Assembly (NCBI GenBank): GCA_025765595.1
Contig: JAIVFH010000003.1
Coordinates: 62,001-126,000, forward strand
DNA: 64,000 nucleotides
DNA from: Obelidium mucronatum
Taxonomy: Eukaryota > Chytridiomycota > Chytridiomycetes > Chytridiales > Chytriomycetaceae
Direction of reading: 5' to 3'
A program made the translations under genes and the position numbers. How positions within the stretch are numbered: the stretch's first letter is position 1; each line of letters opens with the position of its first letter. The notes under the pieces are model-generated. The model saw nothing but the letters and a program-made list of their open reading frames with translations. It was not told where the DNA came from and did not search any database. Below are positions 9,705-21,351 of this stretch, in pieces.

Positions 9705-12700
9705 ATGTCACAAATTCCGTGGCCCCGGACTGTTGACCGCGCATTCTTTGGACGCGATGCCACGCACCCGGCCGGCTTCAAGCGCCACAGTGCGGAATAC
9801 GCAGACTTTGCAGGTCCGGGGCCCCTGACTTGTCTTGATGCCTCCCTAACAAACCAAGCCAGGCTTCTACGCAAAGTACCGCGCTCGCACGCCAACGCCG
9901 CCGGCCGACGAGACGGAGTTTGCGCGCACGGCGCTGCGGCTGTTTTCGGACTTCCAGGCGCGGCGACTGCGGCTGACGCGCGAGAAGATGGCGAAGGTAA
10001 GGCGCGCCTAGGCCTCCTTGCTTAGTCCGTGGTTGCTTGGTCCGGCGAAGCCTAACAGTCATTGCCCAAAGGACCGCGCGGGCCTCCCGATTGCGCCGTT
10101 TGAGCAGCAGCTGGTGGCGCTGGTGCAGGCCAACCGCGTTGTGCTGATTGCCGCCCAGACCGGCGCCGGAAAGAGCACACAGGTGACTTCAACCCGCATT
10201 TGCATTCGTATTTAACCAGTCAAAGCGGTTTGCCAGGTGCCGCAGTTTCTTCTGGCCGCCGGCTTCGACAAGATCGCGTGCACCCAACCCAGGCGCATTG
10301 CGTGCTTTTCCTTAGCCCGTCGCGTGAGTCAGGAAAGCCTGGATGCATTACGGTATGGTTCGGATGTTGCGTACCAAGTTCGGTTCGAAGGGACGAAAAC
10401 TCAGAATACGAAGATCCTGTTTCTGACGGAAGGACTGTTGCTCCGTCAATTTGCCCAAGACAATTCTCTCAGCGCATACAATTTGATTATTGTCGATGAA
10501 GTGCATGAGCGCCATGTTACAGGCGACTTTTTATTGGGCGTTCTCAAACGAATACTTGAGATTCGGCAAGACCTTCGAATTGTTCTCATGTCTGCGACCA
10601 TCAATGCTACATTATTTGCAAACTACTTTAATGCTCCCGTTATTGAAATCCCTGGACGAATGTATCCTGTGAAAGTAGAATACCTACCAATAGAACCAGA
10701 AGAAGATCGAAATTTGGTTGACGAGCGATTAGTAAAGGATCGGGAAAAGAGCGGTGTGGTTGTATCCATCCAAGCGAAACCGGGAAAAATGAAACATGAA
10801 CCGTATCTGAAGATTTTGGAACGAATAGATCAAGTAGTTCCGGCACATGAACGCGGAGACTTGCTCATTTTTCTTTCCGGCATGAACGAAATAACGACTC
10901 TTGCTGACGAGCTTCGAAACTATGCCAGCTTCACTAGGTAATTTTTGGGTTGTTTATTTGAGGCCGTCTGGTCACCAGACGCGTGGGCGTTAATGACATG
11001 CAAAACAGGCGTTGGATCATATTGAAACTGCACAGTTCTTTGTCAGTACAGGAGCAAGAAAAAGTGTTTGATGTGGCTCCCCCAGGTCTTCGAAAGTGTA
11101 TACTGTCCACCAACATTGCAGAAACAAGTGTAACAATCGATGGAGTCCGCTTCATTATTGATTCCGGTACGGCGCAGCGTCTTTGATTGCAACCCAGCCC
11201 TCATCCACATATTCCCACATTCAGGTCGTGTGAAAGAAATGAGTTTCGATACAACAACACGTCTATCGCGACTCTCTGAATTCTGGATTTCCCAATCAAG
11301 TGCCAAACAGAGAACAGGACGTGCAGGAAGAACTGGACCCGGGGAATGCTTTCGGTTCTACACTGAGAAGGAATTCAACCATTTGAATGAATTTCCTGTT
11401 CCCGAGATTTTGAGAACTCCGTTAGAGCCACTTTTGTTACAAACGATGGCTTATGGGCTTGGGGATCCTCGGATGTTTGATTTTATCGAAAAACCCGGCG
11501 TTGGAGCTGTTGAAGGGAGTATGTCTTCGTTGAAGGATTTAGGTGCTATTGAAGAAGTATTTGTTGAGGATGTTGGATTCAATGGAACTGGAAATCAAGG
11601 AGTCATGATGAAAGAGCGACTAACATCTTTGGGGAAGGTACTCGCAGTTCTTCCAATGGACGTGGTCTTGGGGAAGATGTTGGTTCTGGGCTCAATGTCG
11701 GACGTTGTTGATGCCATGATTGTGATGGCAGCCGCTTTAACGGTGCCGAATCCGTTTGTGCGAGTTCCCGAGAATCGTGTCGATATCACTGATGTACGTT
11801 GCAACTGAATGCCTATTTGTCTTGTCACGCTGTGTTCCTGAGACTTTTCAATCATCTCCATAGAATCGAAAGTCGCTGCAATCCGATTATGGAGATCCTT
11901 TCACTCTGATGAATCTGTTTTCTGATTGGTTGAAAGTGAAAGCCGATGGACGGGTAAGATTCTATTGGTTTATCAAATTTCTTTCATGAACGACTGAGCA
12001 TATTTTTTTTCTCGGGAATAGGAATCATCAAAGAATTGGTGTAAACGATTTGGGGTGGAAGAACAGCGTCTCTATGAAATGGTGAAGCTCAAAACCCAGT
12101 TTGAAGAAGTTCTTGCTCAATACTTGGGGCGAGAGGGTGGAGAAGAAGATGAAGAGTTTCAAACTGACTTGGATAGTGATTCAGACGATGATTATACAAG
12201 GCGATTGGAGAAGAGACGAATGCGTCGAAAGAGGGGTGGTGACAGAAGGAAACGAAAACGACCCTCAGCACCAAAAGAAGAGAACGAGGAAGTGGATGAA
12301 ACGGAGAGATTGAAGCGTAGAATGTTTTGGAAGGTAATGAGTGCGGAACTTTTTTATGGTTATATTGACGTTTTTACTTGCTTAGGACCCAGAATACATC
12401 AAACGACGGGACCAACGGTTGCTTCTCGAACAGCAAAAAAGAGAGCAAACGTCTGGAAAACGGAAATACCTGCGTTTTGAAGATGGTGATGACGGAGGAG
12501 CTGGCGAGGACGCCGTTGCAGAAGAAGGACAGGCAAAAGACATGACAGACCTTTCCGTCCACCATTTAGAATTTTCCCTCAGTCATAATCCAGTATCGCT
12601 GTTGGCCAAATCTGATAGCGCCAATTTAACAAAGCGGGATGCAAACTTGGTTCGACTGGTTATTTGCTCCGGCCTTTATCCACATATTGCCATTGCTGAT

Positions 12701-14215
12701 GATGCAAACGCATATCGCCCTGCCTCTGAACAGGTTTCTAATTTGAGTTTGAGTTTGACCGTACTGATTAAGAAACCACAACAGATTTATCACACCAAAA
12801 CCAAACGCTTTGTAAAAATGCTACCAACATCCGTCTTTTGCGTAAAACCCGAGCTTCTTCATCCCAAAGAAGTAATTGCTCCGTCAAACACCAGCAACAC
12901 CACAGAAAAGGAAACCCTTGACTCTATAAGGCCAAAGCAAGAACTCACGGAACTTCTATGCTACCTGGAACTACTTGAAACCAACAAACCTTATCTGACA
13001 AATGTACTGCGCGTTCCTGCAGTCCCTGTTTGCCTCCTGTTTGCGCATCGGTTGGATGTGAATCACGATATGACTCACGTCCTAGTTGATTCTTGGCTTC
13101 ATTTGCATTTCAAGAACCCCTCAAAGGGAGAACGTGTCTTGGTCCTTGCGAATTGGTTACGAACCGCTTGGGAACATGTGATGGGACGGAGGTTGAAGAA
13201 AGTGGATGGTTTAGCGGCTGGACGGGATTCCCAAGACGGTGCTGTAGATGATGAAGACGGAGAGCAAGAATCGGAAGCGGAGGAAGAGATTGAGTTAATG
13301 GGCACTGCAGTAAAACTAACGGCTACTGAGGAAGCTGATAAAAACGGTAGTGAACTGAAACCAAAGGAGAACGATGAAAATATGGTCAAGAAACGGATTC
13401 CATCTGATTGGAGTGATTTCAGCTTTTTGCCGACATCAGTGAAACGAATTCGGTATGATTGGGAGATGGGCACCACTAGGTGTGCTGATGCTGATGTCAT
13501 GCCTGGAGAAGATTTCGAAGTCTTGACGGAATATGATCTCTCCAGTAAGAGCCTCTTTTTACTGCATCGGTTACATGCTTACACCTACTTGTAGAAAGAT
13601 TAGGGGAGTTTGTGGATATTGACTTCCAATGCACGGTTGAGCGACTCAGAATGCAAGATGTTCCTTCGTGGGTCAGTATCTCGCCCGTTTGATTTGTTTT
13701 TTTTTAAAAAAGCTTTTTTTTTTCAGTTTGGCTATGATCCATTCAAAACAGACGGTGCAGATAGCGTGATCAGCTATTCACAATTACCGTCTTCTACATC
13801 TTCAGATTCACATCTTTCAAGTTCTAAAGTATTTAAAGGGGAGGTTCTAGTCACCCCGAATTTCCACTACTTTGTCTCCAACCCTTCGTCTCTAAAAAAT
13901 TTGAGTCTGAAGAAGAAGAGCAAACTTCGATGTGTGGGACCGCAAGTAATTCTTGTTGAAAGAACGGTTGCTGAGGATGGAGAAGACGGACAACGATTAG
14001 GTCCACAGTTTGATACAGATCCAGTAGAAGCGATTCCTTTGTCAACCGAAAGCAACATTGAAAAAGAAGCGAGAGTTACAGGGGATATGGTCATGGGTTG
14101 TGCGCCTGCTGGCGTGGCAGATGGAGCCCGGAAACCATTTGCGTGTCGAGTTTGTGGTCAAGTGATGGAGTTGACCGTGATTGAAACGTTGAAACATAAG
14201 AGATCCTGCAAATGA
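9705..14215 (+). CDS. DHX34: DEAH-box RNA helicase DHX34
   Basis: Eleven exons inferred: 9705-9813, 9863-9996, 10072-10182, 10237-10937, 11009-11166, 11225-11793, 11864-11953, 12022-12333, 12386-13544, 13595-13671, 13727-14215. They join in frame to about 1302 residues. Helicase motifs in order: GAGKST (Walker A), TQPRRI, DEVHERH (DEAH variant), SATIN, the GDLLIFLSG region, [11 protein letters not shown], and [14 protein letters not shown]2/OB-type sequence follows, with an acidic/basic insertion at 12150-12330 and a C-terminal CxxC...H...C zinc-binding tail (FACRVCG ... LKHKRSCK). The [10 protein letters not shown] and [18 protein letters not shown] wording matches DHX34 rather than spliceosomal DEAH helicases. 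In animals DHX34 promotes nonsense-mediated decay by helping SMG1 and UPF1. The first 480 bp are strikingly GC-rich compared with the rest. Confidence 0.9.
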
Positions 14216-14337
14216 AAATATGCATATTTCTTTAAAAACGATAAGATGTAGCTATTGCTGTCGTTTACATAAATGACAAGCGAAAAAAAAAAAAAAGCTG
14301 ACAATTTTTCTCAAAACGCGCTCCAAAACAACAAACC

Positions 14338-15633
14338 ATGAGCAAAAGGACTTCAAAACGATCCAGCGTTCTCACACGGCACCAAACCCTCCAAAACAAT
14401 GACGTGTTTGCCCATAGTGTATCGAAAGCACCCGTACTCCAGGTTCTGAAAGCGACAGCACGAACAGTTACCCTCTCATGGATGTTCCACCCTGAAAACT
14501 GCCCGCCGCATGGCACTCCCGTGCAGATTGTAAAAGGCGAAGGAACAGATCCTCAGTTTTCTCGCGCATATGAAGGAACCGATGATTACGTCGTCATTGA
14601 GAATTTGAAGCCAGAAACGCCATACAGATTCAAACTGAGAATATGGGATCCACATTCACAAGAGTTTGGGGCTGACTTTGTTGAGGCTTCTGCGTCTACG
14701 ACAGGTTAGCATTGTACTAAACACTCCAGCCCTCCCCAAACACTGTTCTCACCCCCCACCCGCCTTTTTTTCCAGACGAATCAAAAATTGTCAAAGTGCA
14801 GCTGAAATTATACAGAGCAGTTGCCGAAAACGATGTGGAAATGTTTAGGGAATTGATGGAAGAAAATCGCGCTGAAATCAATGTTGAAATGAGGGATAAG
14901 AATGGCAAAACAATGCTAATGGTTAGTGCATTTTTTTTATGCCTTGTCCCTTGTATAAAAAAAATAATTTTCATATGACATGTTCATAGCAAGCAGCTCT
15001 AAAAGGAAGTGGTGAAATGGTTTCGGCAATTTTAGCCTATGGCGCCCTCCAAACCACCACCACCCAATCCAAGAAAACACCTCTTTCCCTTGCTGTAACC
15101 TATTCAAACCTCCCCGCAGTTGAATCCCTCATTAAAGATCCCCATGCAATCAATATCCCCGATCAAGGAGGCTCGACACCATTAATGTGGGCTGTAGAAC
15201 ATGCCAACTTCAAAAACGGACTAGAAATCGTGCGAATTCTTTTAGATGCAGGCGCTGATATTGAAGCTGAGGATTTCAACGGATTGAATGCTCTTGATCG
15301 ATTGTGCGCGTCTGGAGGGAATGCAAAATGTGCACGAATGTTGCTTGAGCACGGCGCGAAAATTGTGAATCGGCCAGATCCGCCGAAAAAGAAGGTTACA
15401 ACTTTGATGATGGCGGCGCTCAATGGACACAAGGATTTGTGCTTTGAACTGATTGACAACTGGAGTGCAGATGTCTGGGCAAAGACTGAGTTTGGGCAGA
15501 CGGCAAAGGTAAAAAAAAAAAAGCCAACGAAGAGAGAGTAGTCTAATGCATTGAACAGATGATGGCAGAAGGAGCAGGACATGTTGACTTGGGATTGTTG
15601 TTGGAAAAGCGAATGATCAAAGAAGATTACTAA
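14338..15633 (+). CDS. FANK1: FANK1-like fibronectin type III and ankyrin repeat protein
   Basis: Four exons (14338-14704, 14776-14921, 14990-15508, 15559-15633) join in frame to about 368 residues; human FANK1 is close to this at 345. Residues about 30-122 form one fibronectin type III domain (APVLQVLKATARTVTLSW ... PETPYRFKLRIWD). The rest is a run of ankyrin repeats, with GSTPLMWAVEHANF, VRILLDAGADIEAED and CARMLLEHGA easily seen. In animals FANK1 is a testis and sperm-associated protein linked to flagellated cells, so its presence fits a zoospore-forming organism. The last exon ends in KEDY and a stop at 15633, 11 bp before the end of the convergent gene on the other strand. Function in this organism is inference. 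Confidence 0.85.
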
Positions 15634-15644
15634 AAGCTGATTTA

Positions 15645-16032
15645 TTATTCCGGCATCCCGCCGCTGCTCCGGTCCGCCTCGCTCTCACCCGCGGCGCCCG
15701 TGGCCTTGAGCGACTGCACAAACTTGCTGGGCGCCGCCGCCGCGCCGCCGCCGCCGCTCGGACGGAAGCGCGCATTGCCGCCACTGCCGCTGCCGCTTCC
15801 GCCGCCGCCGCCGGGCGGCGCGACGCCCGCGGCGACGCAGCGCAGCGCCAGCGCCGTCTGCGCGAGCGTCTAGAGCCGAGAAAGCCGCACGAAGTCAGCC
15901 GCCGCCGCCGCCGCCAACGCCACGCCGCCTCACCTGGTCGCCCGCGAGCGCGTGCATGTGCAGCAGCGACGCGCTGCCGAGGATGTGCGCCGCCGTCTGC
16001 TTCGCGTGTCGCGTGTCAAAGTCGTCTGTCAT
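15645..16032 (-). CDS. Small GC-rich two-exon gene, unknown function
   Basis: Gene of 107 codons too short for a simple ORF scan, found by reading the minus strand. Exon 1 is 15934-16032 (33 codons, starting MTDDFDTRHAKQTAAHILGS). The intron has GTGAGG donor and CTCTAG acceptor. Exon 2 is 15645-15869 (74 codons plus TAA). The frame stays open across both exons. The N-terminal half is a predicted amphipathic helix pair (AAHILGSASLLHMHAL, QTALALRCVAAGV). The second half is low complexity (GGGGGSGSGSGG, AAAAPSKF). Wobble positions are almost all G or C. I do not recognise the family; a small helical adaptor or complex subunit is possible. It converges on FANK1 with only 11 bp between the two stop codons. 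Confidence 0.6.
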
Positions 16033-16187
16033 GTTTTTTTTTTTTCGTTATTTATTAAATAACGGGCAATGTAAATCTATTCTCTCTCTGCATACCAAAC
16101 CGGTGAATATGCATACGCGGATGTTGAGAGTGATTGGGGATCTGACGAGACTTAAAAGGGACTCGCGAATATAAATTGACATTTTAT

Positions 16188-16736
16188 TTAATAATCGCTG
16201 GGAAAGCTGAAAAGAACACCTTGAGGCTCGATCCCGTCTTCATCAAAGTGTTTTAAGCGCAAAGGAATATTCGCTGCTTTGAACCAGTCGATATGACCGG
16301 CTTTTCTCATTCCCCTCAACATTAACTCATCTACTTCATCCTTCATCCCGCGAAAGTGCAGATCCGTCAGTCGATTCACTGAATTTACCACAAACTTCAA
16401 CGCTTTTGTAGAGTTACTTTTCGAGGCTTCTTTGTAAGCATCTGTGATGATGTATTCAAGGAGGTCAGACGGTGAAGTGCCACAGTAATTTAGGAAGCCA
16501 GACTTCATCTTGGGTCCCCCGAATGGTTTGGGAGATTTCGAATTAAACAATATTCCAGCAAGTGCATAGATCAGGCGATCAGAATCGACGCGTGTCGAAC
16601 CAACAATGGCCTTAACCGTCGAATAGCTATCGTGCAGAATGTCACATTGTGGACACGTAACGGGCAAAAGACTTATTCGCTTGGCGGATTTTGAAGACCT
16701 TGCCATCAAATAGGTTGGCGCCGCAGTGGAGTTCAT
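16188..16736 (-). CDS. Unknown protein with CPxC motif
   Basis: ATG at 16736 (MNSTAAPTYLMARSSKS) gives about 182 residues to the stop at 16188. The frame is also open upstream to about 16790, after a TTTTTCCAG acceptor-like site, so this may be the last exon of a longer gene. An N-terminal TCPQCDILHDSY suggests a possible metal site. The middle and C-terminal parts are helical and charged (SPSDLLEYIITDAYKEASKS, DELMLRGMRKAGHIDW). No family recognised. A globular protein is likely because composition is balanced and there are no low-complexity runs. Confidence 0.5.
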   Translation of the reverse strand: MNSTAAPTYLMARSSKSAKRISLLPVTCPQCDILHDSYSTVKAIVGSTRVDSDRLIYALAGILFNSKSPKPFGGPKMKSGFLNYCGTSPSDLLEYIITDAYKEASKSNSTKALKFVVNSVNRLTDLHFRGMKDEVDELMLRGMRKAGHIDWFKAANIPLRLKHFDEDGIEPQGVLFSFPSDY

Positions 16737-16789
16737 AAATTTGAATTTTTTTTCCGTCAAGTTTGGCTGGAAAAAGTCTGAAACAGCTT

Positions 16790-17880
16790 TTATTTATCAA
16801 CCATCTGATCAAGCAACGAAAGCAACTGGCACTTGCGTCGTTGAGACTGCTGGTTTCACAGAATTAAGTTTGACTGGCTGAATCTTTTCAGTCAACTGCC
16901 ATGCATGTTCGAAGCAGAAGTGCTGTCCACTCCTGCATTGGTGCCAGAAACCTTCACACTACCGCCATTCGTACTAGACTCTGGCAACCTGAGATCCACC
17001 AACAGCTAATATTTCGTCACTTTTGGTAAAATGGCAGGAACTCCATCGCACCCCATCACTCATGGTTCCGCAATTCAACCCGCTTGCGCATGTATTCAAC
17101 GGCCATCCGGATCCAGAAAACTCTTTGGCATTCAGCGTGATAAGCTTTTGGTGGTTCGAAACAGCTCTACAATGGCATCTACCAAAGGTATCGAGATTTC
17201 CTTGACAGAAAGATAATTGAAGCAGAGCGTCAATTTTGCAGGACGAAGATAGTGCGAAAGAGACAGACTGAGGTGTGTGAATGGTTTCGACCTTTGTGTA
17301 TAAAAAAGGAGTGCTTTTAGCACAGACCGCTGTATCGATCGACAAAAAAATCGCTCACGAAAGCAAAAACGCGGTCGATATTTGTGGTAGACGACGTCAA
17401 TCAGAGAGTCACATCCAGAAGGGAAAATGGCCAGAGTTGTATCAGTTGACTCCAAACTGAAAGTATTGTAGCAGACTCAGTTGTAAGCGATAGACAGCTG
17501 TTGGGGTTGGAACATATTTTCTGGTTTGGTCGACGCAAACCATTCCACCGCCGCGAAGACTGTATACACCTACAGCCATGCCGCCACCAAAGTGCGCCGA
17601 GACAAGCAATAGTTGAAGCATTTATAGCCGGGAATATCACGGAGAACTGGTGTGCTTTGATCATAGAAGCAGCTAGAAGCGGTGAAATGCCGCAGTTCTG
17701 ACCACCTTCGATTGAAGGGTTTGAAATCAAATAAAATCAAACACCTGCTTTGGTTTACCATGTCGACGAACAGGTCGAGTTTCGCTTCTCTCACAATTGA
17801 ATCCCGATGGAATCCCAGGAAAACAATGATACCGCGGCAATGGCGTCTTGGTTTGTAGTGTCTTCCATTTGATTGTTCGC
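16790..17880 (-). other. Unresolved coding-like region
   Basis: Several overlapping open stretches exist on both strands, and I could not choose between them. On the minus strand there is a start at about 17873 (MEDTTNQDAIAA, followed by a GTATCA donor-like site). Also on the minus strand are a 110-codon frame at 17401-17730, another at 17132-17455, and a Ser/Gly-rich end near 16900-16995. On the plus strand there are frames at 17023-17216 and 17501-17701. A multi-exon minus-strand gene is the best guess because its introns would resemble those of neighbours. No domain or family was recognised, so this is recorded as a region rather than a gene. Confidence 0.3.
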
Positions 17881-18280
17881 GTTTTTGGTGGCTGGTCTAT
17901 TTGTTACTCGCGTCGCGATTCTGGAAAACTGTGCTTCATGTAGGGAATGAAGGAAAGGGAGATTGGAGATAAAAGTGCGAAGGGAGCTGAAAGGGGTGAG
18001 ATTTGTGCAAGAAGTTTTTTTTTCTGTTTTTTGATGGGACTTTTTTTCAAGGCATTTTGAGAATCTTTGGAGTAGAATTCAAACTTTATCTTTCTGCTGG
18101 GCAAAAAAGGAGACAAAAGTTTCCTTTTTCTGTTTTAATCACACGTAGGGCCAAGGAAAGTGAATCGAGAGGCAAAGCTACACAATATATAAATCAAGAA
18201 AATAGTCTAATAAAAATACATGACGACCAAAGAAGGTGAAAAGAAGAGGGAAAAAAAAGAGATTGAAATGAACTATTTGC
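17881..18280. other. Intergenic, nothing identified
   Basis: A 400-bp A/T-rich stretch upstream of the unresolved minus-strand region and downstream of the SIN1 stop. It has T-rich runs (18017-18048) and no supported ORF, repeat or RNA. Confidence 0.4.
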
Positions 18281-21200
18281 TCATGAAGGCCCAACGTCGC
18301 CACTTCCAACTCCGCCACCTGTCGCATCAGCCCGCACAGTAGCTCCTCCCGCACCACCGCCACCTCCGACAGCCGCGTTTCCACCGTTTATCGCAGCCAC
18401 ATTTACGGCCACAAGATTTCCACCAGCCCCCAAAAGATTCGCGTTCAATTGAATCATGAAAGCAACCCTTGCACATAGATCGGCTTGCGATTGACAAAAT
18501 GTTAAAAATATACTACTCATCATATAAAAAAATGCCAATAAAACAATCCAAAAACACCTGCTTGCATTTCAGATCCTGCTTCAAAATCGATCGAATTCGT
18601 TGTCGCAGCGTTTCCAGTTCTTGATGCAGTCGCAACAACAAGCTTGAATTGTCGACTCTGTTTCTTGAGCAGCGAACATGATACAATCGAACTTATGTGA
18701 TATGTCATCTGGAATGCGCAAAAAAATATCTTCTTCAACACACACACATAATAAAACACACACAAATACAAAATTAGGGAGCTTACCGTTTTGGCCGAGT
18801 CAATTACACTCCTTAAATCGCCTACACTCATAATGTGAATAAACTCCCCATCCAGGGTGATGACGCGCTCGCTTGTCCTGCTCATGAGCAGTTGCTTTTG
18901 AGTTACATTGTATTGTCGATAGATGGTCGCAATTTCTTCTGGTGTAAAATCTAATTGATCCCGTTCCGCCGCCGGCCGCACTTCATCTGGTGGTCGCAAG
19001 AAGATATCTCCAGCTAAGAAAAAAAAAATTCAGTGTCAAAAGAAGAAAAAAAAAAATTTAGGAGAAAATTTTTTTTCATACGAACCACCACCACGATCCT
19101 TCTTCAAAACACAAAACTCCAACGCATGCATATCTTCCAATAACCGATCCAGTGCAACATCAGTTTTCGTGTCGCCCATTTTCAATACATAATTGTCACT
19201 GTCATACTTTCGCTTTGCGCAAATCTGCTCAAACACTTGACCCATTGTCATACCGCCACTAAATGCAAATGTAGCTGTATGTTTAACCTCCAATGTCGAA
19301 TACAAGTGTATTTTGACAAAGATTTGCGGTTTTTGTGGACCGCCCGGGTTCGTCAGATACCCATTACTGCTCGGGGAGAGTTCATTTCCTCCCGCAAGAA
19401 CGGCCGGAATCAATCTGTTGTTGAACCTTGGCTCGATTGGCTTTGAGGTGGTGGTTTGAGATGTGTGGTGTGTAATTGGGGCGTCGGACAGAATCGGTGG
19501 TGGACCAGCGCTGACAACGGCTGCACTTCCTCCTGGGCCGCTGGCAATTACACCACCGTTTGGAACTCCTGTTGGGAGCGCTGGTGGTCTGTGAAGTGGA
19601 AGAGGCGCCGGTCCTCCGTGAGGTCGAGATGCAGATGACATTGATTGGTTGCCGCTGCCAAATGATAAGGGATTGCTGCGGCTTGATCCGCCGACAGGAT
19701 TTGATGGTGTTCTTCTGTTGTTCATTGGTCTTGCTCGCCTTGCAGCTTGATTTGTGAGGACTAGAGGCAATGACATGAGAAACACAAGGTCCAATAGAAC
19801 CAAAATTCAAATTCAAAAAATACCTTGAGCGGGTGTACAAAGACACAGTGCCAATGCTTGAAAATTGGCCTTTTCCATTTTACTGGTTCGATCCAAGGCT
19901 GGAAAATCATCATCAATCGTCCCATCGTCCTCAACGAGCCTTAAATTCCAGCTCCATACGTTGCATTTTTCTTCTGGTAATAGTTCGCTGATATTGTATT
20001 CGGTGGTGTTGCTACTGAGTTTGTTAAAGTATTCATAGAGTGTGTAACCAATAAGCTCCTCAATGCATGCATCGCGTTTGATAATTATGAGCAATGGATC
20101 AAATGGCGTTGGACTTGTTGGGATGTAGATTTTGATTCGAGTAGGGTAAGCGTCTCCTTTTCCGGACTGTAAAACAGGGTCGATTTTTAATGTCAACACA
20201 CGTTTGAAATCGTAAGCTCACTAAAAAGCCATATTCGTCCGCAAAAGGATTTTCAGTCGCTCCTTGATCGTTCAATAACAAAGCCAAAGCTGACTTTTTC
20301 ACTACTGGAGCTGCAGCAACAGCATTCGATTTTGCAAACATTGAGTTGGCCGGAACATTGCTCACGGCAGGTCTATCAATCCATTCATTTCCATTTAAAT
20401 CAACAAGAATCCCTTTCTCTGATATCGTTCCAGGAATCGGCAATTCGGGGACATTGGCAGGAGGCGTCTTTTGAAGGTCCGCCAGATTTGGTTTTTCAAC
20501 GACACTGATATTCCTTCGAGCTCCAACAGAGACACGTGAATAAGGCACTCTTGCAATTGGCTGCTGTTGCTGCTGCTCCAACTGATTGCGCTCAACAGCG
20601 CGATCGACGTAACCGCCCCGTGGCTGAAGAATAACGGGTTCATCCCTCAGCGCAATCAACTTCTGATTAATTTGTTCGACAGTGAGATTATTGGAGGGAA
20701 TAGCCGCCGCAGCGGGATGGTTGATGCCGCTGACGGCCCAGCTGAGGCGCGACTCCGACACCCTTGCCGAGTCCGACGACCATCTAACAACGCAGTCAGC
20801 AACGCGCACCCGAAGCCGCAGACACTCACAGCAGGCCGCCTTGCGCGTGCAGCGCCGTGGCGTCGGCGTCGAGCAGAATGTCGACCGACGCCGCAGCGGC
20901 AGCGGCAGCGGAAACATCGGCGACGGACGCCGGCGGCGACGGGACGCCGTCCGCGAGCGCCAGCGGCGTCTGCATTGCGTGGTCAGTGCGCCGCTCGCTA
21001 GGCCCAATAAACAAACACCGGCCCACCTTTGTCGGCCGCGGGTTCACCAGGGCGGCCAGCGCGGCGACCGCGCGCTCCTTCTTGCGGCGCTCGCGCGGGC
21101 GCAGCAGCGGCGCGGCGCCGGCGGCCGTCAGGATGTAGTCGTTGTCGCTCTTGAGCGGCACGGCGACCACGCGCGCGAGCAGCGGGTCTTCGAGGCCGAC

Positions 21201-21312
21201 CATTGCGCGCCGCATCGAGTAGATCTGCGGGGCGGGGCGGGGTTGGCCGGGGTTGGTTGCAAGGGAGCGATCTCGAACAAACCAGGTGCGCCGCATCCGT
21301 GTTGAGCGTCAT
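18281..21312 (-). CDS. SIN1: SIN1/AVO1, TORC2 subunit
   Basis: Multi-exon gene from ATG 21312 (MTLNTDAAHL, then a 60-bp-class intron to IYSMRRAMVG). Domains in order: an N-terminal region; then the CRIM domain at about 20270-19815, with ENPFADEYGF, KIDPVLQSGKGD, the YTLYEYFN region and LVEDDGTIDDDFPALDR, matching the acidic-loop CRIM signature. Next come a Ras-binding-like domain at about 19345-19090 (IFVKIHLYSTLEV ... EFCVLKKDRG) and a PH domain at 18985-18290 (KQLLMSRTSERVITLDGEFI ... IHIMSVGDLRSVID ... TYHISSIVSC ... FKLVV). SIN1 anchors TORC2, recruits AGC-kinase substrates through CRIM and binds membranes through PH. The tail after PH is Gly/Ala-rich. The first exons (20700-21290) are GC-rich. 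The start codon lies only 39 bp from that of the divergent WDR97-like gene. Confidence 0.88.
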
Positions 21313-21351
21313 GATCAACTCCAATCAATCGAAATATTGAATTGTTATTAA
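21313..21351. promoter_or_regulatory. 39-bp divergent intergenic gap (shared promoter or overlapping 5' ends)
   Basis: The SIN1 ATG (minus, 21312) and the WDR97-like ATG (plus, 21352) are 39 bp apart. The gap is A/T-rich. Transcription must start inside this gap or inside the opposite gene, so a bidirectional promoter or overlapping 5' regions is implied. Confidence 0.6.

Noticed and set aside
17140..17175. Box-B-like GGTTCGAAAC string suggesting a tRNA
   Set aside because: No matching A box or cloverleaf could be formed around it.
20567..21305. Plus-strand arginine/alanine-rich ORFs over the SIN1 5' region
   Set aside because: Shadows of GC-rich minus-strand exons; composition is typical of reverse-frame reads of Ala/Gly-rich coding DNA.
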